Source of the DNA: an uncultured Pelagibacteraceae bacterium | GTDB lineage: Bacteria > Pseudomonadota > Alphaproteobacteria > Pelagibacterales > Pelagibacteraceae | Direction: 5' to 3' | NCBI GenBank assembly: GCA_902631535.1 | Contig: CACOYX010000001.1 | Location: 62,001-126,000 of the forward strand | Length of the DNA stretch: 64,000 nucleotides | Shown: positions 47,247 to 58,576 of the stretch, piece after piece | Numbering within the stretch: the stretch's first letter is position 1 | How the letters are laid out: each line of letters opens with the position of its first letter | Translations under genes and position numbers: made by a program | Notes under the pieces: model-generated | The model's database searches: none | Told to the model about the DNA's origin: nothing | Seen by the model: the letters and a program-made list of their open reading frames with translations, nothing else

Positions 47247-47626
47247 AATGTTATTGTCACAAAAGCTACTGCATATTTTTTTTCGTCAGATAGAGACAAT
47301 GAAATTTTGGATTTTCCTCTTTTAAATTTTTTATCAAGTTTTTTTTTAGTTTCACCAATAATTCTTACGTATGGTTTACCTGATCTTTTATTTAATATAA
47401 CGATCTCATTAAAATTTATGCCATTAGAAATTCCCGTTCCAAGAGCTTTTGAAAATGCTTCTTTCGCTGCAAATCTTTTTGCATAACAGTTAACACTATT
47501 CTTAGTTTTTTTACATTTCAAAATTTCTTTTTCATTAAAGATACGATTAATAAAATTTCTATTTTTTAGAGAATTCTTAATTCTATCAACGCTTACTATA
47601 TCGGTGCCAATTCCAAAAATACTCAT
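47243..47626 (-). CDS. acpS: Holo-[acyl-carrier-protein] synthase
   Basis: GIGTDIVSVDRIK...RFAAKEAFSKALGTGI...SLSLSDEKKYAVAFV. Confidence 0.97.
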   Translation of the reverse strand: MSIFGIGTDIVSVDRIKNSLKNRNFINRIFNEKEILKCKKTKNSVNCYAKRFAAKEAFSKALGTGISNGINFNEIVILNKRSGKPYVRIIGETKKKLDKKFKRGKSKISLSLSDEKKYAVAFVTITL

Positions 47627-48348
47627 AATTTTAAAATTTTCTTAAATTTTTTTATTGTTAAGGGTAGTCCTTCAAATATTGATTCACCGACAAGAAAATG
47701 GCCAATATTAAATTCTTGAATTCCTCTAATTTTAGATAGTATTTTAGCTGAAATAAATGTTAAGCCATGTCCCGCATGAACCTCTAAACCTAATTCATTG
47801 CCTTTTTGAACTACTTTCTGAATTCTTTTAAGTTCTTTTTTATATTTTTTTTTTTTATTTATGAGATTGCAAAGTTTACCTGTATGAATCTCAACACAAT
47901 CGACATCTAATTTTTTTGCTTTTTCTATATCTTTTAAACTTGGTTCTATGAAAAGACTAATACGAGAATTTTTTTTCTTTAATTTTTTAATTAATACTCT
48001 TAAGAAATCTTTATTATGATCTAAATTAAGACCTCCTTCTGTAGTGATTTCTTCTCTTTTTTCTGGGACTACACATATGAAAGGTGGTTTGCTTCTAGAA
48101 GCAATTTTTAACATCTCCTTAGTAGCTGCTATTTCAAGATTAAGCGGTATCTTTAATTTTGTTTTAATTTCTTTTAAATCTAATTCATTTATATGTCTTC
48201 TATCTTCTCTTAGGTGAATAGTAACAGAGTCTGCTCCATTTTTTTCAGCTAATAATGCTGCTCTTAAAGGACTAGGGTAAGTTTCCCCTCTTGCATTTCT
48301 AACTGTTGCAACGTGATCTATATTTACACCCAACCTAATTCTTCTCAT
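47623..48348 (-). CDS. pdxJ: Pyridoxine 5'-phosphate synthase
   Basis: LGVNIDHVATVRNARGETYPSPLRAA...VTIHLREDRRHI...GLEVHAGHGLTF. Confidence 0.98.
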   Translation of the reverse strand: MRRIRLGVNIDHVATVRNARGETYPSPLRAALLAEKNGADSVTIHLREDRRHINELDLKEIKTKLKIPLNLEIAATKEMLKIASRSKPPFICVVPEKREEITTEGGLNLDHNKDFLRVLIKKLKKKNSRISLFIEPSLKDIEKAKKLDVDCVEIHTGKLCNLINKKKKYKKELKRIQKVVQKGNELGLEVHAGHGLTFISAKILSKIRGIQEFNIGHFLVGESIFEGLPLTIKKFKKILKL

Positions 48349-48929
48349 TCAAGATTTCTACTTCCAGGTTTGACTGCCTCTATAGATAATAATTCTTTTG
48401 GTAAATCTTCCTTTTTATAAGTTGGTATATTGAGTTCAACTTGAGAAATAATTTTATCTTTAATCCCTGATTTACCATTTGATCTATCAATTATGCATGC
48501 GTAGCCTACTATGTCCGCATTATTTTCTCTTACTAATTGTGAACATTCTAAACTTGATTTACCAGTTGTTATCACATCTTCAACTATTAAAACCTTATTA
48601 CCTTTTTTAATTTGAAAATCTCTCCTTAATTTAAATTCACCATTTACTCTTTCTGAGAAGATTGTTTGTTTATTTAAGATTCTTCCTAACTCGTAACCCA
48701 CAATTATCCCTCCCATTGCAGGCGACAAGATTAAATCAAAATTTTTAAATTCTATTTGTAATTTAATGGCAAGAGACTTACAAATTTTTTGGGCTTGATT
48801 TGGTTTACTCATTAGCTGAGCGCATTGAACATATTTTGAACTGTGTAAACCTGAAGAAAGTATAAAATGACCTTCAATTAGAGCGTTAGTTTCTTTTAAA
48901 ATTTTCAAAGATTCTTTTAATGAAAGCAT
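48345..48929 (-). CDS. pyrE: Orotate phosphoribosyltransferase
   Basis: HFILSSGLHSSKYVQCA...VLIVEDVITTGKSS. Confidence 0.96.
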   Translation of the reverse strand: MLSLKESLKILKETNALIEGHFILSSGLHSSKYVQCAQLMSKPNQAQKICKSLAIKLQIEFKNFDLILSPAMGGIIVGYELGRILNKQTIFSERVNGEFKLRRDFQIKKGNKVLIVEDVITTGKSSLECSQLVRENNADIVGYACIIDRSNGKSGIKDKIISQVELNIPTYKKEDLPKELLSIEAVKPGSRNLE

Positions 48930-50634
48930 TTTTTTTCTGTTTGTGCCGAATTATTTTAAATCTTAAATTACTTTGCTTTATTTGACTTATCAAGTTTGTA
49001 AAATTTTTCAAATCTTTAATTTGTAGATCAAATAAGAAAGTAAAATGTTCTTTTTTCCTTTTAATAATTTCTAAATTTACAATATTCCCTTTATTAAGGC
49101 CTATAAGCGAGGTGATATGCCCTAAAACACCTGGCTTATGAGGTAGATCAACTTCTATAGTGCTTGAGTAGTTTTTTTCTTTAATTTTCGAATTCTCTGT
49201 TGATTTATCTTGCCAATACCTACGTATAGCTGAGCGAGCCTTTCCTGTGGCAGACGATGAAAGCCAATGTAAAGAGGGAGATGCATTCTTAGATGTTTCG
49301 ATATTAACTAGATCTCCATTTTTTAAAATTGTTTGAAGTGTAGCAGGACTTCCATTAACTGTACAACCTATTGCACTATTCCCTATTTTTGTGTGCACAG
49401 CAAAAGCAAAATCAATTGGTGTTGCTTTCTTTGGTAGTTTTATAACTGCGCCTTTAGGTGTAAAACAAAAAACATTTTCTTGGAACATTTGTAATTTAGT
49501 AAATTCATAATAATGCTCCGGACTAGTACCGGCCTCAATTATTTCAACTAGATCTCTCAACCAATCATACTCTTTCCATGATAATTCTGAAAATTTTTCT
49601 GAGGATTTATATTTCCAGTGAGATGCTATTCCTCTTTGAGCAAATTCATGCATTTCATGAGTTCTTATTTGTATTTCAATTCTATTTTTTTTTGGACCGA
49701 TTACTGCTGTGTGTATTGATTTATAATTATTAATTTTTGGAGTTGAGATGTAATCTTTAAATTTTCCAGGTATAGTTGGAAACTTGCTGTGAAAAATTCC
49801 TAAAGTTTTATAGCAATCCTCGATATTGCTAACAATTACCCTAAATCCAATTATATCTGTAAGTTGTTCAAGAGAGATTTTTTTATTTTGAATTTTACGC
49901 CAAATTGAAAACGGAGTTTTTTCTCTTCCTGTGATGGTGGCTATAATACCATTTTTTTTTAGTAACTCGATTAACTCATGAGATATAGCTTTAAAAGTAT
50001 CATCAGCATTACTTTTAATAAAATTTAATCTTTCCAAAATTAAATCTCTAGCAGGTTTATTTAAGACAGAAAAAGATAAGTCTTCTAGTTCATCTCTTAT
50101 TCGATTCATTCCCATTCTATCAGCTAAAGGTGCATATATTTCCATTGTCTCTTTAGCTTTCCTAATGATCTTATCTTTATCCTTCATAAACTGAATGGTA
50201 CGCATGTTATGCAATCTATCGGCTAATTTAACTAATAAGACCCGAATATCTTTAGATGTAGCTAGAATTAGTTTTCTGAAATTTTCAGCTTTTGAGTCAC
50301 TTGAAGCTTTATCTTCTAAGGCTGATATTTTAGTCACGCCCTCAACTAAATTTGCTACTTCCTCTCCGAACTCTTTTTTTACATTTTCGTAAGTAACTTT
50401 TGTATCTTCTATTGTGTCATGTAATAAACCTGTAGTTATAGTAGCGCTATCTAATTTTAGTTCTGTTAAAATTTTTGCAACAGCTACTGGATGAATTATA
50501 TATGGAACACCTTCATCTCTTTTTTGATTCTGATGAGCTTCGAGAGCAAAATTGTAAGCCTTATTTAAGGACTCAGAATTTAAAAACCTGTTATATGATT
50601 TTATTTGATCAATTAATTCATTATTGTTAATCAT
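48886..50634 (-). CDS. spoT: RelA/SpoT-family (p)ppGpp synthetase/hydrolase
   Basis: TGLLHDTIEDTKVTYE (HD), YKSIHTAVIGPKKNRIEIQIRT, TGS domain; C-terminal ACT-like region. Confidence 0.95.
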   Translation of the reverse strand: MINNNELIDQIKSYNRFLNSESLNKAYNFALEAHQNQKRDEGVPYIIHPVAVAKILTELKLDSATITTGLLHDTIEDTKVTYENVKKEFGEEVANLVEGVTKISALEDKASSDSKAENFRKLILATSKDIRVLLVKLADRLHNMRTIQFMKDKDKIIRKAKETMEIYAPLADRMGMNRIRDELEDLSFSVLNKPARDLILERLNFIKSNADDTFKAISHELIELLKKNGIIATITGREKTPFSIWRKIQNKKISLEQLTDIIGFRVIVSNIEDCYKTLGIFHSKFPTIPGKFKDYISTPKINNYKSIHTAVIGPKKNRIEIQIRTHEMHEFAQRGIASHWKYKSSEKFSELSWKEYDWLRDLVEIIEAGTSPEHYYEFTKLQMFQENVFCFTPKGAVIKLPKKATPIDFAFAVHTKIGNSAIGCTVNGSPATLQTILKNGDLVNIETSKNASPSLHWLSSSATGKARSAIRRYWQDKSTENSKIKEKNYSSTIEVDLPHKPGVLGHITSLIGLNKGNIVNLEIIKRKKEHFTFLFDLQIKDLKNFTNLISQIKQSNLRFKIIRHKQKKNAFIKRIFENFKRN

Positions 50635-51146
50635 ATTTTGATATTAACATTTTTCTTTATTCTTGTAATCTCTATCCTAGATTTTTGGCTTAGATTATTT
50701 ATCAAATATTGCACATTTTTCTTTAAAATAGGATGTATCCAGTTAGGATCTATTTGTAAAATTGGGAATAAAACAAAGTTTCTTAAATGACATTTTGGAT
50801 GGGGCAAAATCAATTCTCCTGTCTTTTTTATATCACTATTAAAATCAATTATGTCTATATCGATTACTCTAGGATCATTTTTTTTTGTATGAATTCTACC
50901 TAATTTTTTTTCAATAAATTTTATTATTTTAAATAGATTTAAACAATCAGCTTTGTAATTAACTACTAATCCAACATTTAAAAATTTTGGAAAAAATTCA
51001 TTTGGATATGAAGGTGTTTCATAAAAATTAGAAATTTTTTTAACCTTAATTTTTGACTCTATTAAAAGGTTTATAGCTATAGCTATATTTTCAAATCTTG
51101 ACCCATATTTTGAGTTTAAATTTGATCCGATGTTTAAATGTATCAT
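50631..51146 (-). CDS. folK: 2-amino-4-hydroxy-6-hydroxymethyldihydropteridine pyrophosphokinase
   Basis: [16 protein letters not shown]...[14 protein letters not shown]...[16 protein letters not shown]. Confidence 0.94.
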   Translation of the reverse strand: MIHLNIGSNLNSKYGSRFENIAIAINLLIESKIKVKKISNFYETPSYPNEFFPKFLNVGLVVNYKADCLNLFKIIKFIEKKLGRIHTKKNDPRVIDIDIIDFNSDIKKTGELILPHPKCHLRNFVLFPILQIDPNWIHPILKKNVQYLINNLSQKSRIEITRIKKNVNIKI

Positions 51147-51616
51147 TTATTATTTTTGCTTAGTAACCTTGCTTTTTCTCTATTCCAATCTTTAGTTTTT
51201 TTTACTTGTCTTTTGTCATATAATTTTTTTCCTTTAGCTACAGCAATTTCAACTTTGACTTTACCTTTTAAAAAATATAACTTTGTAGGTATTAAGGTTA
51301 ATCCATCTTGATTAATTCTTCCTATAAGTTTGTTTATTTCTTTTCTATTAAATAATAACTTTCTGTCTCCTTTTGGATCGTGGTTATTGTATGAAGATTG
51401 TCGATACAGAGGAATGTGTGAATTGATCAAATATAATTCACCATTGTTATCTACAGCATATGAGTCAGCTATGCTTCCTTTTCCATCTCTTAAAGATTTG
51501 ACTTCTGAACCTTTTAAAACTATTCCAGCTTCTAACAACTCTAAAAAAAAATAGTTAAATCTGGCCTTGCGATTTAAACAAATAATTTTTTGACCAGGAA
51601 CTATTTTTTGTTTCAT
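51143..51616 (-). CDS. smpB: SsrA-binding protein
   Basis: [40 protein letters not shown]...[30 protein letters not shown]. Confidence 0.98.
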   Translation of the reverse strand: MKQKIVPGQKIICLNRKARFNYFFLELLEAGIVLKGSEVKSLRDGKGSIADSYAVDNNGELYLINSHIPLYRQSSYNNHDPKGDRKLLFNRKEINKLIGRINQDGLTLIPTKLYFLKGKVKVEIAVAKGKKLYDKRQVKKTKDWNREKARLLSKNNK

Positions 51617-52485
51617 TAAAGTAACTTAGCTTCAATAAGAGCATCTGATACTTTTTTTTTTGTTTCTTCTCGCACTTCAACTAAAGGTAATCTTACTGTT
51701 GGGTTACACATTCCTAAAAGTGATGCAGCATATTTTACTGGTGATGGATTACTTTCAATGAATAGACTTGTGTGCAGAGGTTGTAGCAATTTGTCTAATT
51801 TAGATGCTTTATTTATATCATCTTGGCATGCTTTTTGAAAATCGGCAGAAAGTTTTGCGGCTACGTTTGCTGTAACTCCAATAGCTCCTACTCCTCCGCG
51901 TTTATTAAACTCTAAAGCATTATCATCATTTCCTGTAAGCTGTATAAATTCTTTTCCCATTGATTTTAATTGTTGATCAACTCTATTTAAATCACCTGTT
52001 GCATCCTTTACGCCTTTAATATTTTCTAATTCATAAAGTTTAGTCATAGTATCCACACTCATATCAATGACTGATCTTGAAGGAATGTTGTAAATAATAA
52101 TTGGTATTCCCACATTATCATTTATTTTTTTATAGTGCTGATAAAGTCCTTCCTGTGTTGGTTTGTTATAATATGGTGTTACTACAAGCAAAGCATCAGA
52201 TCCTGCTTTTTCTGCAAACTTTGATAGCTCGATAGCTTCATCTGTGGAGTTAGATCCAGTTCCAGCTATAACTGGAATTTTTCCTTTACATTCCTTTACT
52301 GCTATTTCGATTATTTTTTTGTGTTCATTATGAGATAGTGTTGGAGACTCACCAGTGGTTCCCCCTGGTACTACTCCATTTGTACCGTTTACCAAATGAT
52401 AATTGATCAATTTTATATAAGTATCTTCACTGAGGTTCTCACCTTCAAATGGGGTAATTAAAGCTACAATTGATCCTTTAAGCAT
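51616..52485 (-). CDS. dapA: 4-hydroxy-tetrahydrodipicolinate synthase
   Basis: [12 protein letters not shown]...[17 protein letters not shown]...[10 protein letters not shown]...GVKDATGD. Confidence 0.97.
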   Translation of the reverse strand: MLKGSIVALITPFEGENLSEDTYIKLINYHLVNGTNGVVPGGTTGESPTLSHNEHKKIIEIAVKECKGKIPVIAGTGSNSTDEAIELSKFAEKAGSDALLVVTPYYNKPTQEGLYQHYKKINDNVGIPIIIYNIPSRSVIDMSVDTMTKLYELENIKGVKDATGDLNRVDQQLKSMGKEFIQLTGNDDNALEFNKRGGVGAIGVTANVAAKLSADFQKACQDDINKASKLDKLLQPLHTSLFIESNPSPVKYAASLLGMCNPTVRLPLVEVREETKKKVSDALIEAKLL

Positions 52486-52516
52486 AAAACAAAATAAGAT
52501 AAATAAGTCTTAACTT

Positions 52517-54763
52517 ATGACCAATAAATTAATTAGTCTAGTAATAATAACATTTATTTTATCAATTGGTCATTGTTATTCAGACGAGCAATTCTTGTTT
52601 CCAAAAGAAAAGCCTTCAATATTTAAAAAAATTAACAAGGATCCAAGTAAAAGCTTTTCAAGTAACTTACCTCAAAAAAAACCTTTAATTGGTCAAAATG
52701 CAGATCAAAAAAAGGAAGTTAGCAATAAAAAGGAAGGAGCAGTTAAACAAAAAAAAGAAGTTAAAAAAGTTGAAGTAACCACTAAAAAAACAGCTTTTAT
52801 ATTTCCACAAAAAAAACCATCGATTTATAAATCAAAAACCGATACAGCTAAAAAATCATCGATTTTAAATCAAAAAGATTTCGATAGAGCAAAGGAAGCT
52901 ATTCAATTTATTAAAGATAAAAAGTGGAATAGTGCTTTAAAAAGTTCTGCCAAAGTTAAAGATAGAGAATTTAGAAATCTAGTTACTTGGATGTATCTTA
53001 AAACAACTAGGAATGGTGCTTCATTTGCTGAATACAAAAAATTTATAGAACAGAATGAAGACTATCCAAGAATTAACAGGATAAGATATTTAGCTGAAGA
53101 AAAAATTTATTTACGAAACAACTCACCAACTTCTGTGATTAATTGGTTTGAAAAATATCCTCCTCTTGGTGGATTAGGAAAAATAAAGTTAGCTGAAGCT
53201 TATCTTGAGCAAGGTAAAACTGAAAAAGTAAAAGAACTAATAAAAGATGGTTGGGTTACTGCAACTATAAGGAAAAACGATTTAGGTTATTACAGGGCTA
53301 AGTTTAAAAAATTTATTGATTCTGATGACCATATTAAAAGGGCTGATTATTTAGCTTGGGAAAGAAAATATTGGGATCTTAAGCGAATGCTAAAATATTT
53401 ACCTAAAGATCAAAGAGCTCTTTATAACGCAAGGCAAATACTAATGAGTAATTCCTACGGTGTTGATAATGCTATATCGAAAGTTCCACAATACCTTAAG
53501 GAGGATCCTGGATTAGAATTTGACAGACTTAGATGGAGAAATCGAAGAGGAAGATTGGACGGTTCGTTAGAAATTTTATATCGGAACTCATTAAAGACAG
53601 AAAGTCAAATGGTACGTCCTGATAAATGGTGGGACCAAAGAGAAAGTGTTGTTAGAAGCTTAATCTACAAAAAAAGATACAAAACTGCTTATAAAATTTC
53701 TAGTGAACACGCATTATCAGCTGGCCCTTCCTTTGCGGAAGCAGAGTGGTTGTCTGGATGGATAGCGTTAACTTTTTTAAATTCTCCTGAGTATGCAATA
53801 AATCATTTTCAAAATTTTTATAATAACGTTGGTTATCCTATTAGTTTGGCAAGAGGTGCTTATTGGTTAGGATCATCATATGAATTACTGAACGAAAAAG
53901 AATTATCAAATAAATTTTTCTCTGAAGCAGCTAAATTTCCAATGACATATTACGGTCAACTTGCATTTAATAAAATTAATCCAGGTGGAAATTTTGAACT
54001 TAACGACCAGAGTTATTTTGATAAAGAATATGAGAAAGAATTTAAAAAAAATAAATTAATTAGACATTTAATTTTATTAAAAGAGCTTAATGCTACTCAA
54101 TTAGGGAAAGATATTTTTAAACATTTAGCGGATTTAGATATAGAAAAAGGTAGCGAAGTTTTGGCTGCAGATTTAGCCACAAATTTAGAAAGATACGATT
54201 TTGCTATACAAATTTCAAAGAAGGCATCTTATGAAAAAAGATTTTATAATAAATATAACTATCCAATTATTGCAACACCAAAAGAAATTAATAATAAAAT
54301 TATGCCTAAGTCAGAAGTTATTCTTGCTATCATAAGACAAGAAAGTGAATTTGATAAAAGCGCTAATAGCTGGGCTGGAGCTAGAGGAATGATGCAGCTT
54401 ATGAAATATACTGCTAAGATTGTAGCTAAACAGGCAAAGCTTCCTTATAGCATTAGTGGTTTAACAAGAGATCCTGAATATAACATTAAATTAGGTTCTT
54501 ATTATTTTAATTCATTGATTGAAGATTATAATGGAGTTTATCCTTTCGCTATAGCTGCGTATAACGCTGGACCCAATCGTGTTAAGACTTGGAGAAGAGT
54601 TAATGGAGATCCGTCTAAAGGACAATTATCATATATAAATTGGATCGAACAAATTAGATTTGAGGAGACCAGGAATTACGTTCAAAGAGTTTTAGAAAAT
54701 ATAAATGTTTACAAGTATATTTTAAGTAAAGAACCAGTAAAAATAGATAGTTATTTTAATTAA
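52517..54763 (+). CDS. slt: Soluble lytic murein transglycosylase (Slt70-like)
   Basis: C-terminal SLT domain AIIRQESEFDKSANSWAGARGMMQLMKYTAK...FAIAAYNAGPNRVKTWRR. Confidence 0.95.
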   Translation: MTNKLISLVIITFILSIGHCYSDEQFLFPKEKPSIFKKINKDPSKSFSSNLPQKKPLIGQNADQKKEVSNKKEGAVKQKKEVKKVEVTTKKTAFIFPQKKPSIYKSKTDTAKKSSILNQKDFDRAKEAIQFIKDKKWNSALKSSAKVKDREFRNLVTWMYLKTTRNGASFAEYKKFIEQNEDYPRINRIRYLAEEKIYLRNNSPTSVINWFEKYPPLGGLGKIKLAEAYLEQGKTEKVKELIKDGWVTATIRKNDLGYYRAKFKKFIDSDDHIKRADYLAWERKYWDLKRMLKYLPKDQRALYNARQILMSNSYGVDNAISKVPQYLKEDPGLEFDRLRWRNRRGRLDGSLEILYRNSLKTESQMVRPDKWWDQRESVVRSLIYKKRYKTAYKISSEHALSAGPSFAEAEWLSGWIALTFLNSPEYAINHFQNFYNNVGYPISLARGAYWLGSSYELLNEKELSNKFFSEAAKFPMTYYGQLAFNKINPGGNFELNDQSYFDKEYEKEFKKNKLIRHLILLKELNATQLGKDIFKHLADLDIEKGSEVLAADLATNLERYDFAIQISKKASYEKRFYNKYNYPIIATPKEINNKIMPKSEVILAIIRQESEFDKSANSWAGARGMMQLMKYTAKIVAKQAKLPYSISGLTRDPEYNIKLGSYYFNSLIEDYNGVYPFAIAAYNAGPNRVKTWRRVNGDPSKGQLSYINWIEQIRFEETRNYVQRVLENINVYKYILSKEPVKIDSYFN

Positions 54764-54772
54764 ATTGTTTTT

Positions 54773-54864
54773 TGGCGGAAGAGGAGAGATTCGAACTCTC
54801 GGTACGATGTTACTCGTACGGTTAGTTAGCAACCAACTGGTTTAAACCGCTCACCCACTCTTCC
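54773..54864 (-). tRNA. tRNA-Ser (anticodon GCT)
   Basis: Reverse complement GGAAGAGTGGGTGAGCGG...GTTGG-TTGCTAA-CTAAC... long variable arm ...GTTCGAATCTCTCCTCTTCCGCCA. Confidence 0.95.
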
Positions 54865-54933
54865 TTTTCGTCAAGCAAATTTAGTACTATTTATTAATTA
54901 ATTACCTTATAAATCAATCAAAAAAATGGTCAA

Positions 54934-55806
54934 ATGAAGAAAAATTTATTTAAAGGAATCTCTTTTACAGTTGGTGCTTCTCTTTGGTGGGGTATAATTG
55001 GAGTTATATACTTCAAATTTGTCTCTTATGCCTCTCCTTTGGAATTAACAATACATAGAACGATATGGACAGCTTTATTACTAGTTATTACTACATCTTA
55101 TTACACTAAATGGAATGAGTTTAAGAAAATAATTAAATATAAAATAAATATTTTAATCTTATTTTTAACAGGTCTCCTTGTTTCAATAAATTGGTTTACG
55201 TGGCTTTATGCGGTAAGCACTAATAATTTGTTAGACTCAGCATTAGGATATTATATTTTTCCAATTTTAAGTGTATTTCTTGGAATAATTTTTTTAAAAG
55301 AAAAGTATAATCGTAATAAAATCATCTCAGTAATTTTAGTTATTTTAGCTTTAATCTATTTTCTTATAAAACTTGGTGAGGTTCCTTGGATTGGAATTAC
55401 TGTAGCCTTAACTTTTAGTTTATACGGTTTAATTAGAAAAAAAGTAAAGGTCTCTTCAGACATAGGTTTGCTCGTAGAAACTTTACTTCTAACTCCTATA
55501 GCTCTTGTATTTTTTCTTTTTCTAATTAAGAATAATCTAAATATTTTTTCCCCAAATGAGCCACTACTATCTTTTTATCTGTTTTGGGCCGGATTAATGA
55601 CTTTGATACCTCTTTTTTGGTACACAAAAGGCTTTGGGTTAATAGGTATTGGTCCAGCAAGTATGATATTTTTTCTCACGCCTACTGCACAATTTTTCTT
55701 AGGATTGTATTATTTTAATGAACCTTTAATTTTAGATGAATTAATTGCATTTATTTTTATTTGGCTTGCTGTAATAATCTATTTGAACGAACTACGAAAA
55801 GAATAA
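54934..55806 (+). CDS. rarD: EamA-family transporter RarD
   Basis: KGISFTVGASLWWGIIGVIYFKFVSYASPLELTIHRTIWT...ALGYYIFPILSVFLG...LIPLFWYTKGFGLIG. Confidence 0.92.
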   Translation: MKKNLFKGISFTVGASLWWGIIGVIYFKFVSYASPLELTIHRTIWTALLLVITTSYYTKWNEFKKIIKYKINILILFLTGLLVSINWFTWLYAVSTNNLLDSALGYYIFPILSVFLGIIFLKEKYNRNKIISVILVILALIYFLIKLGEVPWIGITVALTFSLYGLIRKKVKVSSDIGLLVETLLLTPIALVFFLFLIKNNLNIFSPNEPLLSFYLFWAGLMTLIPLFWYTKGFGLIGIGPASMIFFLTPTAQFFLGLYYFNEPLILDELIAFIFIWLAVIIYLNELRKE

Positions 55807-57227
55807 ATCATTATAAATAATAATTGAATAATTATTGCTATTGCAAAAGAGATAAAGAGTAAATTTGTTTTAATAATCGAACTAAAAAAATCTATTGGTA
55901 ATAAATTCCCAACTAATATACTTGATTGGAAATCCATACTCGGAAAGAATAATATGCCTATAATTAGTGCGCTTACAATAGATGTGTATGACAATTGAGA
56001 ACTAATTTTCTTGTTAAAAAAACCATAAAAAATTATAACAACTGCCGCGCAACAAAATAAATCTGCTAATAGAAATAAATATAAAATGCTATAACCTTTT
56101 GAAGCAAGAATGAAAACTAAAATACTAATAAGTATAATCACATAATTTGTTTTATTTTTTATAGAATTCCCAAAAATTGATTTACTAATTTGTTTACCAT
56201 TTACGATCAATATGCTTGATATTGCGTTTATTAAAGTATCTATTGTGCTTAGTGTTAATGACAAAGCTAGTACTATCATTGATATAATTAATAAATAACT
56301 ATCCGATAATATCAAATCAAAAAAAGCTAAATCAGGTACAACTTTTGAATTTAAAGAAAAAGAAATAAGACCTGTGTATCCCATCCATAAAACTATTACA
56401 AAGCTTGTTAATGAAGAATAAATTAAACTTTTTTTTAATATTAAATTATTTTTCGCAGCAAATACTCTTTGCCAATTTCCTTGGTGAAATAAGTTTGTCG
56501 CTGCTACAGCGATAAAAAAAGTTAGACCAGCTGTATAATTTGGTAAATATTTACTACTTAATAAATTTGGTGAATTCTTTTTTATTAATTCAAAACTATT
56601 TACCTCTAAGTTTCCAAAAATTAAAATCACAGAAGCTAATAATAAAACTACAACTATTAAAAATTGATATTTGTCAGTTATTATTGAAAGCTTAAAACCT
56701 CCTCTTAAAACATAAAGTAAACATATTATCAAAGTTATTCCTGCTGTAATCCATAATGGTGTTTTAGAAATAAAGTTTAATAGAAATGCTATAGCCGTAA
56801 CTTCAGCTATCAAAAAAATAATTGAATAAAACAATATTAAAAATAAGCTTAATCTGAGTATTTTTATACCAAAACGTTTTTTAATGAATTCTGTTAAGGA
56901 TAGTCCCTTTGGAAATTCTCCTCTAATTTTTGGACCAAAATTATACAATAATAACATTGGTGTCGCAGTTCCTAACGCATATCCTATTACTGCTCCAAAA
57001 CCTCCCCATGTAGCAGCTGAGGCTGGACCAAATAGTATCCATGCTCCCAAAGCGGATGCAGCTAAACTTGTTGTTAGTGAAAATGTATTTTCGTCTCTGT
57101 TTCCAATTATATATTTTTTGTTATCGATAGTTTTTTTTGAGTTTAAATACCCTAGTCCAATAAAAAAAAGGCCAACTATAATAGTTACTGTTAATGATGA
57201 TTGTATTGATAAATATGTTGATTCCAT
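55779..57227 (-). CDS. Sodium:solute symporter (SSS family), putative thiamin-precursor transporter
   Basis: SSS-like TM pattern (SLAASALGAWILFGPASAATWGG...); preceded by TPP riboswitch. Confidence 0.85.
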   Translation of the reverse strand: MESTYLSIQSSLTVTIIVGLFFIGLGYLNSKKTIDNKKYIIGNRDENTFSLTTSLAASALGAWILFGPASAATWGGFGAVIGYALGTATPMLLLYNFGPKIRGEFPKGLSLTEFIKKRFGIKILRLSLFLILFYSIIFLIAEVTAIAFLLNFISKTPLWITAGITLIICLLYVLRGGFKLSIITDKYQFLIVVVLLLASVILIFGNLEVNSFELIKKNSPNLLSSKYLPNYTAGLTFFIAVAATNLFHQGNWQRVFAAKNNLILKKSLIYSSLTSFVIVLWMGYTGLISFSLNSKVVPDLAFFDLILSDSYLLIISMIVLALSLTLSTIDTLINAISSILIVNGKQISKSIFGNSIKNKTNYVIILISILVFILASKGYSILYLFLLADLFCCAAVVIIFYGFFNKKISSQLSYTSIVSALIIGILFFPSMDFQSSILVGNLLPIDFFSSIIKTNLLFISFAIAIIIQLLFIMIYSFRSSFK

Positions 57228-57293
57228 AGTTCCCTCACTGAATTACCGGTCAGGTTCGTCGGGTTTAATCTCAGTCTTCTAGACACCCCGTAC
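57228..57293 (-). promoter_or_regulatory. TPP (THI-element) riboswitch
   Basis: Reverse complement TACGGGGTGTCTAGAAGACTGAGATTAAACCCGACGAACCTGACCGGTAATTCAGTGAGGGAACT contains CGGGGTG, CTGAGA, ACCC, GAACCTGA, GGTAAT and GAGGGAA. Confidence 0.95.
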
Positions 57294-57298
57294 TTACT

Positions 57299-58576
57299 TT
57301 ATATACTTATCTTCGGTAGTGAGTCAAATGATGCGGTATCTATTTTTGATGAATGTTCTCTACGCATTTTCCAGTCATTATCTATTCCTGCTTGAGCTAT
57401 ACTTATTGCATTACGCCCATATTTTGCATTAGTAAAATCTATTGCTTTCATTAATGTTTTTGATTTATTTTCTAAAATGGGTGCTAATAAGCTTAATTCT
57501 TTTTCTGATGAATTTTTTAATTTTGATAAAATAATTCCAGCCTTCTGATAAAAATATCCATATTTATAAATTTTGTTCAATCCATTTATAGCAGTTTTTA
57601 CTAGCTCTAAGCTATTATTAGTATCTACTGGTAGCTCGATTGTTATGGAGTTTGAGTAATATTTTCTGTTTTTATCAAAAGGACTTGTTCTAATAAATAC
57701 TGTCACCGCTCTTGTAGTTTGTTTGTCTGTTCTAATTTTTTCAGCAGCATTCAAGCAATGTGTTGTTATGGATTCTTTTAATTTATCTAAACTTTCAACT
57801 TTTTTTCCAAAAGATCTTGATACACAACAACTTTTTCTTTTCGTTTCCTCTGTTTCTAAATCAATACAAGGTATTCCTCTCAACTCCATTACCGTTTTAG
57901 CGCCTAAAACATTTGTACTTTTTTTTACCCAGGTGTTAGATATATTTTTTAATTTATATGCATTATCAATTCCATTCTTAATATATAATTTTGATAATTG
58001 TCGACCAACTCCCCATACATCTGAAATTTCAAATTTTTTTAATGTTTCATCGATATTTTCTTTTAAAAATATTACGCCAGCTTTATTTTTTTTAGCTACA
58101 TGATTTGCAACTTTGCTTAAAGTTTTAGTACATGAGATACCAACGCTTGTTGGAATTCCAGTCCACTTAAGAACTCTTTCTCTAATTTTTTTTCCATATT
58201 CTTCTGTCGTTTCATCTTTTATGTGTGATAAATCTATAAATGCTTCATCTATTGAATAAATTTCAATTTTATCTGAAAATCCCTTTAATACTCTCATTAC
58301 TCTCCTAGATAGATCACCATATAATGAATAGTTAGAAGAAAATATTTGAACGTTATTTTTTTTAACTAATTCTTTAACTTTAAAATATGGTTCTCCCATT
58401 TTAATTCCTAGTGCTTTAGCTTCTGATGATCTTGATATTACACAACCATCGTTATTTGATAAAACTACAACAGGAATATTTATTATTTTAGGATTAAATA
58501 ATCTTTCGCATGAAACATAGAAAGAATTGCAATCCACGAGAGCAATTTTTTTTTTACTATTGTTTATGAATGACAT
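57299..58576 (-). CDS. umuC: Y-family DNA polymerase V subunit UmuC
   Basis: [20 protein letters not shown]...[28 protein letters not shown]...[11 protein letters not shown]. Confidence 0.97.
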   Translation of the reverse strand: MSFINNSKKKIALVDCNSFYVSCERLFNPKIINIPVVVLSNNDGCVISRSSEAKALGIKMGEPYFKVKELVKKNNVQIFSSNYSLYGDLSRRVMRVLKGFSDKIEIYSIDEAFIDLSHIKDETTEEYGKKIRERVLKWTGIPTSVGISCTKTLSKVANHVAKKNKAGVIFLKENIDETLKKFEISDVWGVGRQLSKLYIKNGIDNAYKLKNISNTWVKKSTNVLGAKTVMELRGIPCIDLETEETKRKSCCVSRSFGKKVESLDKLKESITTHCLNAAEKIRTDKQTTRAVTVFIRTSPFDKNRKYYSNSITIELPVDTNNSLELVKTAINGLNKIYKYGYFYQKAGIILSKLKNSSEKELSLLAPILENKSKTLMKAIDFTNAKYGRNAISIAQAGIDNDWKMRREHSSKIDTASFDSLPKISI

